Under the pieces are notes generated by a model. It was not told the origin of the DNA and ran no database searches. It saw nothing but the letters and a program-made list of their open reading frames with translations. This document shows, piece after piece, positions 7,617-16,693 of a stretch of 64,000 bases of DNA. The position numbers and the translations under genes were made by a program. Every line of letters starts with the position of its first letter. Within the stretch, counting starts at the first letter, position 1. Origin of the DNA: Atopobiaceae bacterium (GTDB taxonomy: Bacteria > Actinomycetota > Coriobacteriia > Coriobacteriales > Atopobiaceae); the NCBI GenBank assembly GCA_017941705.1, contig JAGAVX010000005.1, positions 1-64,000 of the forward strand, in the 5' to 3' direction.

Positions 7617-8774
7617 CTAGCTCGCCTCCGGCGTTTCCTCCGCCTCCGGCTTCTTGGCTGCCGCGCCTCTGTTTCGCGCGCGCACGTCGTCGCTGATCAG
7701 CTGGTACGCCGTCGCGGCAATCGGCACGCTCAGCAGGATGAAGGGGATGCCGCCCAGCCCACCGCCAACGGCCACGGCCGCAAGCACCCAGATGCCCGGC
7801 AAGCCCGTTGTCGAACCCACGACGTGCGGGAAGATCACGTTTGCCTCAAACTGCTCCAGGACCAGCAGGTACAGCACAAACAGCAACGCTTTCATCGGGG
7901 AGCTGCTAAAGATGAGGAGCGCGCCGATGATGGCTCCCACGTACCCACCGACCACAGGCACGATGTAGGTAACGCCGACCACCGTGCTAATGGTCATCGC
8001 ATAGGGGAACTTGAACAGCAGCATGCCACCAAGGCACATGAGTCCCAGCAGGATCGACACGAAGCAGCGGCCGACGATGAAGCTATGAAAGGAGCGGTCG
8101 AGCACACCCGTCACATAGGCGAAGCGCTCGCGGAAGTCGCTGCCAAGGTAGGTCTCGATGAGCGTGCCCACCTGGCTGCCCAGACGCTCCTTGCCCATGA
8201 GGATGTAGACCGCAAGGATCAGGCTCAGGAACAGCTCGAACGTGGACGAGAGCACCGACGACATGCCCGTCAGCACCGACCCCATCACGCCACCCGCACC
8301 GCTCATGAGGTAGTTGGACACCTGCATCTGGATGCTGTCCCAGTCGCTGAACTGGTCGAGCTCCTTGTCGACCAGCGTCTCGAGATCAAGCCCACGGAAG
8401 AACTCGCGTATGTTGTTGACGAGCGCAGGCAGCTTGTAGCTCATCATCCGCATGCTGGCAACCAGCTCGGGCGCGATGAACCACATGAGAAAGACGATCA
8501 GCGCAAGGACGATCACGATGCTCAGCAGCAGACTCACAGGTCGGCGTATGCGCCGGAGAGCCGCGGAATCACCCAGCTTGGCAAACTGCTGCTCGAAGAA
8601 GCGCATGGGGATATTGGCGATGTAGGCAATGGCGCATCCCAGAATCACAGGGTAGAACGCCGAGCATAGCAGCGCCAGCATCTTGGAGATCGACTGCCAG
8701 TAATAGATGCCAAGATACACCGCAAAGGCCGCCAAGCCCATGCGGATAAGCTCCTCCCTGTTGGGATAGCGCAT
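7617..8774 (-). CDS. AI-2E family transporter (PerM/YdiK-like permease)
   Basis: A 385-residue membrane protein with about eight hydrophobic segments. After an N-terminal pair (YLGIYYWQSISKMLALLCSA), a central amphipathic region of ~100 residues (LVDKELDQFSDWDSIQ) and the C-terminal block FAYVTGVLDRSFHSFIVGR ... YIVPVVGGYVGAIIGALL ... PHVVGSTTGLPGIWVL match the AI-2E exporter / PerM family. The charged C-terminus is AAAKKPEAEETPEAS. The start lies 7 bases after the stop of the C69 peptidase gene, so the two are probably co-transcribed. The substrate cannot be told; members export autoinducer-2 or act as Na+/H+ antiporters. Confidence 0.85.
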   Translation of the reverse strand: MRYPNREELIRMGLAAFAVYLGIYYWQSISKMLALLCSAFYPVILGCAIAYIANIPMRFFEQQFAKLGDSAALRRIRRPVSLLLSIVIVLALIVFLMWFIAPELVASMRMMSYKLPALVNNIREFFRGLDLETLVDKELDQFSDWDSIQMQVSNYLMSGAGGVMGSVLTGMSSVLSSTFELFLSLILAVYILMGKERLGSQVGTLIETYLGSDFRERFAYVTGVLDRSFHSFIVGRCFVSILLGLMCLGGMLLFKFPYAMTISTVVGVTYIVPVVGGYVGAIIGALLIFSSSPMKALLFVLYLLVLEQFEANVIFPHVVGSTTGLPGIWVLAAVAVGGGLGGIPFILLSVPIAATAYQLISDDVRARNRGAAAKKPEAEETPEAS

Positions 8775-8781
8775 GGCTCAC

Positions 8782-10296
8782 CTACCCATCCGAACGCGCG
8801 AAGGCGTTCTTCATCTGTGTGCTTGAGGTATACAGGACTTCGGCGAGCAGCTTGTCGGTCTCACGACGCACATCGCGCGCCATCCGATCGTTTGCGGCTT
8901 CGAGCAGGCCGACGATGTCGTCAGCGCCCTGCGCCTGTGCGTCGGTTGCCGCGATCATGGCGTGCCCAAGCGCGACGATCCTCTCCTGATAGCGCTCGAC
9001 ATGCACGATGCACGAGTTGAAGTGCGGGTCGCAGAGCGCCGCCACCAGTCGGTTTGCCCAGTAGAAGCTGTCAGTGGTGACGTCCTCCCCCGTCTGCGCC
9101 AGATAGTCCGGAACCGTCCTCACTCCCGCATACTGCGCAACCGGCGCATTGAAGGTATTTGACCCAAGACAGAGCCAGTGGATGCCGCGACACCCCGCAG
9201 GTGCATAGGGACGCAGCTGCAGCACCGACATGTCGTCATTGCGATTGATGCCAATGGGGCGATAGCTCCCGCGACTTGCCTCGGTGCCCATGCTTCCATA
9301 GCAGTCGTAGGGAGTTCCCTGGTAATGCATGGAGAGAACGTACTTCACGTCCTCCACGGTAAGGAGCCGCTCGGGCTTGCGCGACCAGGGGATGTTGTCG
9401 CTCTCGGGCGTGTAGTCGGCATTGGGCCCATCCCACACGTTGGTAGTCGGGTTCAGGTGACGCTGCATGGCCCAAGCGCGAGGCGTATTGTACACGTGGT
9501 CTGCGTCGCTGGCGCTGCCAAAGGCCTGGCGAGGGTTGAAGACGTCACTGCGGGCAATCGCGCCGGGGATCGTCAGGTTGAGGTGGTTGACCCTCATCCA
9601 TGCCCTCAGGTCCTTGCTGCACAGGTTCTCGCGCTGGTCGCCCTCGGCATCCGACAGGTCGAACGAATCGATGCCCAGCTGGTTAGGCATAGTCACATAG
9701 GCATCATCCGGCACGCGACGCGCAATCCAGTGGTGACCGCCCAGCGTCTCAAGCCACCAGATCTCGTCGAGGTCCGAGAACGCGACGCCGTTCATCTCAT
9801 AGGTTCCGTACTCCTCGAGCAGATCGCCCAGACGCAGCACGCCCTCGCGGGCACTGCGGATGTACGGAAGGACGAGGGTGACCAAGTCCTCCTCACCGAT
9901 ACCACCGGGAATCTCGGGCTCGTAGTCCTTGTCACCTGGATTTCCCTTGGCGGGTTGCAGCTCCACGAGCGGGTCTGCACCCAGCACGCGCGGATTGGAG
10001 GTGATCGTCTCGGTCGCCGTCATGGCCACATCGCACTCGTTGATGCCTGCCGCAGCCCAGATGCCCTCGTTGTCAAGCGCATTGGGCACACAGGTGTAGC
10101 GTAGCGGAGTCAGGCCGCAAAGGTCGACCTGCACATGCGACAGCACACTCCGATACGCCGTCGGCTGGTCCTTGGGTTCGACGACGCTCATGCACTTGGG
10201 CGTGAACCCACCGCTTGGCGAGTCATCGTTGCGAGCGATCATGGTCGAGCCATCGTATGTTGCCTTCTTGCCGACGAGTATGGTGGTGCAGGGCAT
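8782..10296 (-). CDS. C69 family dipeptidase (PepD-like)
   Basis: A 504-residue Ntn-hydrolase. It begins MPCTTILVGKKATYDG; Cys3 is the expected nucleophile exposed after N-terminal processing, and STMIARNDDSPSG is the usual following motif of family C69. Later blocks NEGIWAAAGINECDVAMTAT and EIWWLETLGGHHWIARRVPD also fit. No signal peptide is seen, so it is a cytoplasmic dipeptidase for peptide nitrogen. ATG 10296 was chosen over upstream in-frame starts because GGGAAG lies just before it and because Cys3 would otherwise be buried. It is divergent from msrA and leads into the AI-2E permease gene. Confidence 0.92.
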   Translation of the reverse strand: MPCTTILVGKKATYDGSTMIARNDDSPSGGFTPKCMSVVEPKDQPTAYRSVLSHVQVDLCGLTPLRYTCVPNALDNEGIWAAAGINECDVAMTATETITSNPRVLGADPLVELQPAKGNPGDKDYEPEIPGGIGEEDLVTLVLPYIRSAREGVLRLGDLLEEYGTYEMNGVAFSDLDEIWWLETLGGHHWIARRVPDDAYVTMPNQLGIDSFDLSDAEGDQRENLCSKDLRAWMRVNHLNLTIPGAIARSDVFNPRQAFGSASDADHVYNTPRAWAMQRHLNPTTNVWDGPNADYTPESDNIPWSRKPERLLTVEDVKYVLSMHYQGTPYDCYGSMGTEASRGSYRPIGINRNDDMSVLQLRPYAPAGCRGIHWLCLGSNTFNAPVAQYAGVRTVPDYLAQTGEDVTTDSFYWANRLVAALCDPHFNSCIVHVERYQERIVALGHAMIAATDAQAQGADDIVGLLEAANDRMARDVRRETDKLLAEVLYTSSTQMKNAFARSDG

Positions 10297-10440
10297 GGTG
10301 CGACTTCCCTCATGTAGAAATGGACAGACAGAATAAATATACCTGTTATGACAACTCCCGCCCGCCACGTTTGCCTATTGCGGATATGGTAATGAGGACA
10401 CCCATCCGCGTCGTTCGTCGACGCACAGCAAAGGAGCCAC

Positions 10441-10935
10441 ATGAACGAGATCTATCTTGCCGGCGGATGCTTCTGGGGCGTCGAGGAGTACTTCTCGCGC
10501 ATACCAGGAGTAACAGACACCACGACCGGCTACGCCAATGGGCACACCGCCAATCCCACCTACCAGGACGTCTGCACCGACGCCACAGGCTATGCCGAGA
10601 CGGTCCATGTTGTCTATGACCCAGAACGCGTGAGTCTGCAGACCATACTCGAGCACTACTTCATGATCATCGATCCCCTGTCGGTCAACCGGCAGGGCGG
10701 AGATTCGGGCACCCAGTACCGCACGGGTGTGTACTACGTGGATGAGGCTTCGCACGAGGTGGCGCGGGAAGTCTTTGCCATCCAACAGCTTCGCTATCAC
10801 GAGCCCATGGCTGTAGAGCTGGAGCCGCTCACCTGCTTCTATCCCGCAGAGGAGTACCACCAGGACTATCTGAAGAAGAATCCGGGTGGCTACTGTCACG
10901 TAAGCTTTGACAGTCTAGGCGACCTGGAGCGCTAG
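10441..10935 (+). CDS. msrA: Peptide-methionine (S)-S-oxide reductase MsrA
   Basis: A 164-residue MsrA with the catalytic motif AGGCFWGVEEYF (Cys10), GYANGHTANPTY, and the family's GDSGTQYRTGVYY. It reduces methionine-S-sulfoxide in proteins in the cytoplasm. The resolving Cys may be that near the C-terminus (NPGGYCHV). No MsrB domain is fused. AAAGGAG precedes the ATG. A strong bidirectional hairpin follows the gene. Confidence 0.95.
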   Translation: MNEIYLAGGCFWGVEEYFSRIPGVTDTTTGYANGHTANPTYQDVCTDATGYAETVHVVYDPERVSLQTILEHYFMIIDPLSVNRQGGDSGTQYRTGVYYVDEASHEVAREVFAIQQLRYHEPMAVELEPLTCFYPAEEYHQDYLKKNPGGYCHVSFDSLGDLER

Positions 10936-10970
10936 TCGAGTACGGCCGACATCCTATCGAACACCGGCAA

Positions 10971-11013
10971 GGACGGGCGAACGAAGGAGAGCACCGCCTT
11001 CGTTCGCCCGTCC
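10971..11013. terminator. Bidirectional terminator hairpin between msrA and EIIB
   Basis: Perfect 17-bp arms (GGACGGGCGAACGAAGG / CCTTCGTTCGCCCGTCC) around a 9-base loop, placed between two convergent gene ends. There is no long T-run. Confidence 0.7.
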
Positions 11014-11038
11014 TACATGCGTTGCATTCGCTTGTTGT

Positions 11039-11352
11039 CTACTTGGGCTCGGCCATCTTCTTGGCGAGGGCGAATACGTTCTTGCCGTTGACCATGCCAT
11101 AGTCGGTCATGGGGATGATCTCGCACGGCACGCCGTACTTGTCGCAGACCTTCTGCGCATTGGCCTTCTGGTAGCCGATCTGAGGCCCGAGCAGCACGGC
11201 ATCAACCGTCTCGTCGACCTCACGCTCGATGCTTCCCACGCCATGGGCGATGATGTCGACCTCGACGCCCTCGGCCTCGGCGGCCTGACGCATCTTGGTG
11301 ACCAGCAGACTGGTGGACATGCCGCCGGCGCAGAACAGACGAATTTGAGCAT
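11039..11352 (-). CDS. PTS system EIIB, lactose/cellobiose type, with apparent one-base frameshift
   Basis: The protein frame reads LFCAGGMSTSLLVTKMRQAA (phosphorylatable Cys in the P-loop), then HGVGSIEREVDETVDAVLLGPQIGYQ, typical of Lac-family EIIB. It accepts phosphate from EIIA and passes it to the sugar. The only well-placed start, ATG at 11352 with AGGGAGG upstream, is in another frame: it reads ATGCTCAAATTCGTCTGTTC, where the family would need M-L-K-F-V-L-F-C. One extra base in GTC(C)TG would join them and give 104 residues, the usual EIIB size. In the actual frame only a start at 11392, with a poor ribosome site and an atypical N-terminus, is open. This is either a sequencing error or a fresh mutation. 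The likely partner is the EIIC at 3571. Confidence 0.75.
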
Positions 11353-11454
11353 TGCGTCCTCCCTTTCCTCGGTGTGCCTCTCTGGCACGCATCCCTACAT
11401 GGCACTATATAACGAGAGACGACCAGAACGCGCAGCGAGCAGGACAGCCTCTAC

Positions 11455-12075
11455 CTACCCCCGCTCCCAGCGTTCGTAACGGGCGGTGTCCGCCTCTGTG
11501 ATCTCGCGCAGCACGCGGCAGGGGTTGCCCACGGCGACCACACCGGACGGGATGTCACGCGTCACGACGCTCCCGGCACCAATGACCACGTCGCTTCCGA
11601 TGGTCACGCCCGGACAGACCATCACGCCCATGCCGATCCACACGTTATCGCCCACGGTTATGGGCAGGGCATACTCAAGCCCCTCGTTGCGGCGCTCGGT
11701 GTCGAAGGGGTGACCGGCCGTCGAGAACACGCAGTTGGGCGCGATGTACACGTCATGGCCAAAGGTCACGGGCGCTCCATCGAGGATGACCAGGCCGTGG
11801 TTGGCATAGAAGTTCTCGCCTAGGTGGATGTTGGCTCCGTAGTCGCACCAGAACGGCGAGACGATGGTCGCAGCCTCCCCCATCGAACCCACGATGGTCC
11901 TAAGCTGGGCCGTACGCTCCGCATACTGCTTGGGCCTCAGCTGGTTGTAGTCGTAGCAGAGCTCCTTGCACTCCGAAACCGCCTCGGTGATGCGTGGGTC
12001 AAAGTTCGCATCATAGAGGCGTCCGTCTGCCTCGGCGATCATCTTCACAGCCGCCAGACGCTTGTCGTTTGTCAT
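11455..12075 (-). CDS. Sugar O-acetyltransferase (maltose/galactoside acetyltransferase family)
   Basis: A 206-residue left-handed beta-helix acetyltransferase. The N-terminal Mac domain (about residues 5-55, with MIAEADGRLYDANFDPRIT and CKELCYDYNQLRP) is followed by hexapeptide repeats: GENFYANHGLVILDGAPVTFG with the catalytic-type His near FSTAGHP, then VGDNVWIGMGVMVCPGVTIG and VIGAGSVVTRDIPSGVVAVGNPCRV. It transfers acetyl from acetyl-CoA to sugars, probably for detoxifying non-metabolised sugars. Start ATG 12075 has GGAGG upstream. It sits between a PTS EIIB and a ROK kinase, in a sugar-use context. Confidence 0.9.
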   Translation of the reverse strand: MTNDKRLAAVKMIAEADGRLYDANFDPRITEAVSECKELCYDYNQLRPKQYAERTAQLRTIVGSMGEAATIVSPFWCDYGANIHLGENFYANHGLVILDGAPVTFGHDVYIAPNCVFSTAGHPFDTERRNEGLEYALPITVGDNVWIGMGVMVCPGVTIGSDVVIGAGSVVTRDIPSGVVAVGNPCRVLREITEADTARYERWERG

Positions 12076-12121
12076 CGTTCCTCCGTATAGGTCGTCGAGT
12101 GGGACAGACGATATCACACCA

Positions 12122-12178
12122 TGCATCGGGGACGGGCTAAGCGCACGTTGCCGTACATTTGAACCCGTCCCCGATGCA
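12122..12178. repeat. Inverted GCATCGGGGACGGG repeat pair
   Basis: Perfect 15-bp inverted arms TGCATCGGGGACGGG (12122-12136) and CCCGTCCCCGATGCA (12164-12178). Its motif is shared with direct repeats at 34086-34134 and 63174-63222, so this is a member of a dispersed family. Confidence 0.75.
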
Positions 12179-12220
12179 CGGCGGGCCAAGGCCCACGTGC
12201 GATAGGTTTGAATACGAGGG

Positions 12221-13132
12221 CTACGCCTTGCGCAGGTGGAACGCAAGCGCGCCAATCAGGTTGGCCTCGTTGCCAAACTGGCAGGTGACGATCTCGGGCT
12301 TGGAGAACGGAAGACCGTGGCGCAGCTCGAAGATGCGGTCCACATACTTCTTGATGAGCGTCGTAGCCTCGGGGCGAGCACTGATGCCACCACCGATGGC
12401 ATAGCGCGGCAGGTCGAGCACGGCCTGCAGGTTGATGATGCCCGCGGCGGCCCAGCGCCCGTACTCCTCGAGCACCGCAATGGCATCCTCGTCACCGGCG
12501 TCGTAGGCATCAAAGAGCATGACGCCATCGGCCTTCTCGAGGCCCTTGCGATCGGCAAACTGTGCGGAGATGGAATGGGCGGAGATGTGTCCGGTCCACA
12601 TGGCAGGCGACACATGCTTGGCGGTCTCGTCAGTCAGCAGCGGATAGTCGCAGATGAGCCAGCTGAGCTCGCCAGCACCGCCCGAGCAGCCCATCCACAC
12701 CTGCTTGTTGAGCACGATGCCGCCGCCGATGCCCGTGCCGAGCACGATCACGGCGCCGGAGTCGACGTCGGAGAGCGCGCCGCTCCAGCTCTCGGCGATG
12801 GCTGCGCACTTGCCGTCGTTGGCGATGGTGCAAGGCTTGCCAAAGATCGCACCATACTTCTCGGCCGCAGGGTACTCGCTCAGCCACGTGTAGGCCCCGC
12901 CGGTGTGGGCGATGCCCGCAGCGGTGTCGATGCGCCCGGGCATCGAGATGGCCACGCCCTCGTAGTCGTAGTTGGCAACCTGCGCACGCACGCCCTCGAG
13001 CGAGGTAAGCATCGCGTCCTCGGAGCCTGTATTGGTCGTAACCTTGCCCTGCGTGACGAACTGCGCCTTGCGGTCCATGATTGCGTACTTGATGAACGTC
13101 CCGCCGATGTCGAGTACCAGATACTGTGCCAT
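12221..13132 (-). CDS. ROK family kinase (beta-glucoside kinase-like)
   Basis: A 303-residue ROK kinase with the ATP/phosphate motif YLVLDIGGTFIKYAIMD at the N-terminus, MPGRIDTAAGIAHTGG, ANDGKCAAIAESWSG (catalytic Asp) and VIVLGTGIGGGIVLN. The Cys-rich ROK zinc motif is missing, as in the BglK/beta-glucoside kinase branch. It likely phosphorylates a glucoside or hexose in the cytoplasm. ATG 13132 has AAGGAGG 6 bases upstream. Its neighbours, a sugar acetyltransferase and an EIIB gene, support sugar use. The exact substrate is open; glucokinase or N-acetylmannosamine kinase are alternatives. Confidence 0.85.
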   Translation of the reverse strand: MAQYLVLDIGGTFIKYAIMDRKAQFVTQGKVTTNTGSEDAMLTSLEGVRAQVANYDYEGVAISMPGRIDTAAGIAHTGGAYTWLSEYPAAEKYGAIFGKPCTIANDGKCAAIAESWSGALSDVDSGAVIVLGTGIGGGIVLNKQVWMGCSGGAGELSWLICDYPLLTDETAKHVSPAMWTGHISAHSISAQFADRKGLEKADGVMLFDAYDAGDEDAIAVLEEYGRWAAAGIINLQAVLDLPRYAIGGGISARPEATTLIKKYVDRIFELRHGLPFSKPEIVTCQFGNEANLIGALAFHLRKA

Positions 13133-13427
13133 GAGATCCTCCTTGTCCCTGAGTGCATCTCTCACCCTATCATTCGAGCTGCACGCCAAGCCGCCCATGC
13201 TAGCCGACGCGAGCGATTCCTCGGTATGGGAGGCAACGTGCGCTCGTCCACGGGGGATGGTTGCGGATTGGCGGCATGCCGCGAACGTTCCTCAGGGCCA
13301 TCACGGCGCCCACGAGCATGCAATCGGCAGTCGGACGTAAGCGCCTCGAACACCATCCCGCAACACGCCCGATGGACGAAGGGCCCTACAACGACTATCA
13401 TGAGCGGCTGTTGCATAAGGAGGACGA

Positions 13428-14348
13428 ATGAGCAGAAACAGACAGGTCGAGGGTATCGTCTCAACACTGGCGGGAGCCATTGCCTGGGGGCTCTCGGGCA
13501 CCTGCGTGCAGTACCTGTTTGCCCATTCCGCCATCGACTCGCTGCTGCTCACCGCCCTGCGCGAGACGGGCGCTGGCATCATGTTTCTCGCCGTGCTCCT
13601 CACGCGCCATCGCCCGCAGGTGCACCAGATGCTGTCCGACCCTGACACGCGCCGCAGGCTTCTCATCTTTGGCACAGCCGGGCTCTTCCTCAACTCGACG
13701 CTGTACGCGACCACGATCTCGTACACCAACGCCGGCACCGCCACCGTCCTGCAGAGCCTCAACGTCCCCATGGTGCTCGCCCTTGCCTGCCTCACGGAAC
13801 GACGGCTCCCCCGCCCCCTCGAGGTCGCTGCGCTCCTCTGCGCCGCACTCGCCACCTTCCTCATCGCCACGGGCGGAGATCCCGGCACCCTCAAGCTGCC
13901 CCTGCTTGGCCTGGTCTTTGGCGTGGCAACCGCTGCGGCAGCCGTCTTCTACACCACCTACCCCAAGCCGCTCTTCGAACGCTGGGGCAGCCTGGCGACC
14001 ACCGGAATCGGCATGGCCATCGCCGGTGCGAGCGGCCTGGCGTTTTGGTTCATAACGAGAGGTATCACCATGGGGTTCCCGAGCCTCGGCCTCGACTGCT
14101 GGGGCGTTCTCGCCGTCGCGTCCTTCATCGGTACCTTTGGCGCCTACGGCCTCTTTCTGCACGGCATCTCGATCGTGGGGCCAGTCAAGGGCAACATGCT
14201 GGGCACCGCCGAGCCGGTCAGCGCCACCGTCATCACCGCCCTCGCCCTCGGGACTGCGTTCTCGTGGGCGGACTGGGCCGGCCTTGCCCTGATGATCGCC
14301 ACTATCGTGCTGGTCACCCTGCAGTCCACGCAACAAGACGCACGGTAG
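13428..14348 (+). CDS. DMT superfamily (EamA) transporter
   Basis: 306 residues with ten predicted membrane helices in two EamA repeats. It starts EGIVSTLAGAIAWGLSGTCVQYLF; the first repeat ends near GTATVLQSLNVPMVLALACL and the second near GNMLGTAEPVSATVITALALG, both characteristic of the family. It probably exports amino acids or metabolites. AAGGAGG lies 5 bases before the ATG. The 295 bp upstream holds no clear gene. Confidence 0.9.
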   Translation: MSRNRQVEGIVSTLAGAIAWGLSGTCVQYLFAHSAIDSLLLTALRETGAGIMFLAVLLTRHRPQVHQMLSDPDTRRRLLIFGTAGLFLNSTLYATTISYTNAGTATVLQSLNVPMVLALACLTERRLPRPLEVAALLCAALATFLIATGGDPGTLKLPLLGLVFGVATAAAAVFYTTYPKPLFERWGSLATTGIGMAIAGASGLAFWFITRGITMGFPSLGLDCWGVLAVASFIGTFGAYGLFLHGISIVGPVKGNMLGTAEPVSATVITALALGTAFSWADWAGLALMIATIVLVTLQSTQQDAR

Positions 14349-14380
14349 GGACCGTCAAGCCTCGCGCAGGGCCACTCACG

Positions 14381-15193
14381 TCACTCTTTGCGCGCATGCC
14401 GCCCTTTGGGCGCCTCGGCTTCGGGTGCCTCGCCCCCGGATACCATATCGTCAAAGCGCATGGCGCAGTACTCCGCAGTCTTGTTCTTGAATCTGAACAG
14501 AAGCACGAACTGCAGCACAATGGAAACCACGCACATCACGATGGCGACGATAACTCCTATCATCTGCACGTTTTCGTCATCGGCATTGAATGCCACGTTT
14601 GTGACCGTCGACGCGTCGAAAAGAGTGTGCCACAGCACGGGCAGAAAGAGGGCAAGTATCGTATGCTTCAGGCCACTTTTCCCCTGCTGTTTGCTGAACT
14701 TGGCAAAACCAAGCTGAAGACCCATGATGAGGCCAAACATCATGTGCATGCCAAAGAAGAAGACGCGGAATATGGAAGACACGGGATTCTGCAGCCCATA
14801 GATGACGTCTTCAAGACCAGTGAAGCCAAATCCAACACCCGCGCAGAGAAACCCGTATTCATAGACGTTCTTTGGCTTGACGACCTTTACAACGATAAGG
14901 AACATCAGGAGCTTTATGAACTCCTCAGTAAACCCAGCGAGTATAAAACTGCCGATAAGCGAGCGGAGCGCTAGCGATGACACCACATTCGAAATCGAGC
15001 CACCAGTGAGCGTTTTAATCATAAACCCTGACAGTATGTACAGGGGCAGCGTACAGAAAACCGCAATGACGCCGAGCCCGACGGGGATTGCCGCCTGACG
15101 CTTTCCGATTGGCTCCGGGACCTCACGCTGGTACATCCTGACGTACAAGACAGCGCATATGACCGTCGCTATCACCGCTGCAATTAAACCCAT
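14381..15193 (-). CDS. PrsW-family intramembrane metalloprotease-like protein
   Basis: 270 residues with about eight hydrophobic segments. The PrsW signature is present: LAGFTEEFIKLLMFLIV (EExxK), GFLCAGVGFGFTGLEDVIYGL (FxxxE), FFFGMHMMFGLIMG (HxxxG) and a later PVLWHTLFDAS (His). In Bacillus, PrsW cuts an anti-sigma factor; members elsewhere act on other membrane proteins. Base composition is less GC-rich than in neighbours. ATG 15193 was chosen; a TTG five codons upstream is possible. No anti-sigma target is adjacent, though the DUF4179-like gene at the window start is the type of protein such a protease could cut. Confidence 0.82.
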   Translation of the reverse strand: MGLIAAVIATVICAVLYVRMYQREVPEPIGKRQAAIPVGLGVIAVFCTLPLYILSGFMIKTLTGGSISNVVSSLALRSLIGSFILAGFTEEFIKLLMFLIVVKVVKPKNVYEYGFLCAGVGFGFTGLEDVIYGLQNPVSSIFRVFFFGMHMMFGLIMGLQLGFAKFSKQQGKSGLKHTILALFLPVLWHTLFDASTVTNVAFNADDENVQMIGVIVAIVMCVVSIVLQFVLLFRFKNKTAEYCAMRFDDMVSGGEAPEAEAPKGRHARKE

Positions 15194-15333
15194 GCTCGTA
15201 CCCACCAATCCTTAAGCACTTTGGCATCACGCTGCTCTACCATCGCCCTTGTCGGTTCTCGGGCGTTACCGACCTGTTCATACTCAGGGTAGACAAAACG
15301 AATTGACAACGACAGTTGTCGGCCTCGCGTGCA

Positions 15334-16635
15334 TCACAGATACCGGTCCAGCGCCTCGTCCACCTTCCGCATCCGCTTGGGCTTGGGACACACGACCAGA
15401 CGGCCACGAGACATCACGTACGTCAGGTTGCGCAGTCGACTCAGGTCATCCAGCGGGTTCTCCGCGCACACGATCAGGTCGGCGCTCTTGCCTGCCTCGA
15501 GGCTGCCCGTCTCGCCGTCGATTCCAAGGATCTGGGCATTCACCAGCGTCGCCGTGTGCAGGGCAAAGGCCGGCGTCACGTCGCAGTACTTCGCGAAGTA
15601 TGCCAGCTCGCGCCACATGTCGTAATGCGTGATGAAGGGGCAGCCGCTGTCGGTTCCCAGGCCCACGGGGATGCCCGCCTCGAGACACGCCTTCGCGCAC
15701 GCGATGATGCCATCCATCACGATCTTGCCGTTGCGCTTTGCCACATCGGACGAGCGACTCTCATCGACCGGCATCAGGGCATAGGGAATCGCGGGGCTGA
15801 TGGTGCAGATCTCGGCTGCCTTGCGACGGCGGAACAGGTCCAGGATCCACTCGTCAGGCTTTGCGCCATGCTCGATGGTGTCAACGCCACCCTCGAGCGC
15901 AACCCGCACGCCCTCGGTGCTCTCCACATGCGCACACACGCGATACCCCAGCTCATGCGCCTGGTCGCAGGCTGCCTTCACCAGTTCGGCAGGCATGCGC
16001 AGGACGCCCGGCTCGCCATCCGCACTTGCATCCATCACACCACCCGTGATCATGAGCTTGATCCAGTCGGGATTCGTCGACGCAATCTGGCGCACATGCG
16101 CCGCGGCCTCCTCGGGAGAGCTGGCCTCGGTGGCAAGCGAACCAGCAAAGTGGCCTCCCGGCACGCTGACACCCGTGTTGCACACGAGCATGCGCGGCCC
16201 CAGGCGCTTGCCCGCATTCACCTCGTCGCGGATACGACCGTCGTGATCCATGACACCGCCCACCGTCCGCAGCGTCGTCACACCGCTGAGCAGCTGGTTC
16301 TTTGCTGACTCACGCTCGAGCGCCATGAAGTACGCCAGCGCAGGCGGGATCTTGCTCATCGTGTCAAAGAGCTTCTTGTAGTTGACGGGCTTGGCATTGG
16401 GCTTGGGCGGCTTGCCCGTCGCCGGAAGGTGGGCGTGCGCGTTGATGAGACCGGGTGTCACCCAGGCACCGTTGAGGTCGATGATCTTGTAGTCATAAGC
16501 GCCGCCGGCCGGCAGCTCCCCCACCGCAACGATGCGCTCCCCATCCACGAACACGGCTGCGTCCCGCGCCACCATCTCGCCGCGCTCGTCGAGCATCCCA
16601 TCCAAAACATGGCCATTGACCAGTGCGTATTTCAT
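15334..16635 (-). CDS. Amidohydrolase family protein (imidazolonepropionase/prolidase-like)
   Basis: A 433-residue metal-dependent hydrolase. It opens with the beta-sandwich strand MKYALVNGHVLDGM, then the metal motif GAWVTPGLINAHAHLP (HxH), VTTLRTVGGV, WIKLMITGGVMD (position of the usual carboxylated Lys), ICAHVEST-type His (VCAHVESTEGV), TIEHGAKPD and LGTDSGCPF (metal Asp). Substrates in this branch are prolyl dipeptides or cyclic amides; no neighbour decides it. The long open frame upstream of 16635 is an antisense shadow of the GH13 gene; ATG 16635 has GAGGGGAG upstream. Confidence 0.88.
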   Translation of the reverse strand: MKYALVNGHVLDGMLDERGEMVARDAAVFVDGERIVAVGELPAGGAYDYKIIDLNGAWVTPGLINAHAHLPATGKPPKPNAKPVNYKKLFDTMSKIPPALAYFMALERESAKNQLLSGVTTLRTVGGVMDHDGRIRDEVNAGKRLGPRMLVCNTGVSVPGGHFAGSLATEASSPEEAAAHVRQIASTNPDWIKLMITGGVMDASADGEPGVLRMPAELVKAACDQAHELGYRVCAHVESTEGVRVALEGGVDTIEHGAKPDEWILDLFRRRKAAEICTISPAIPYALMPVDESRSSDVAKRNGKIVMDGIIACAKACLEAGIPVGLGTDSGCPFITHYDMWRELAYFAKYCDVTPAFALHTATLVNAQILGIDGETGSLEAGKSADLIVCAENPLDDLSRLRNLTYVMSRGRLVVCPKPKRMRKVDEALDRYL

Positions 16636-16693
16636 AACCGCTCCCCTCAGGTCGGTCTCATCGGGTCTGCCACGCAAGTCGCTCAGCGACGCG

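Noticed and set aside
13276-13431. 51-codon ORF ending with an ATGA overlap with the DMT gene start
   Set aside because: No ribosome site, no recognisable family and low-complexity composition; the overlap is explained by the DMT ribosome site lying inside it.
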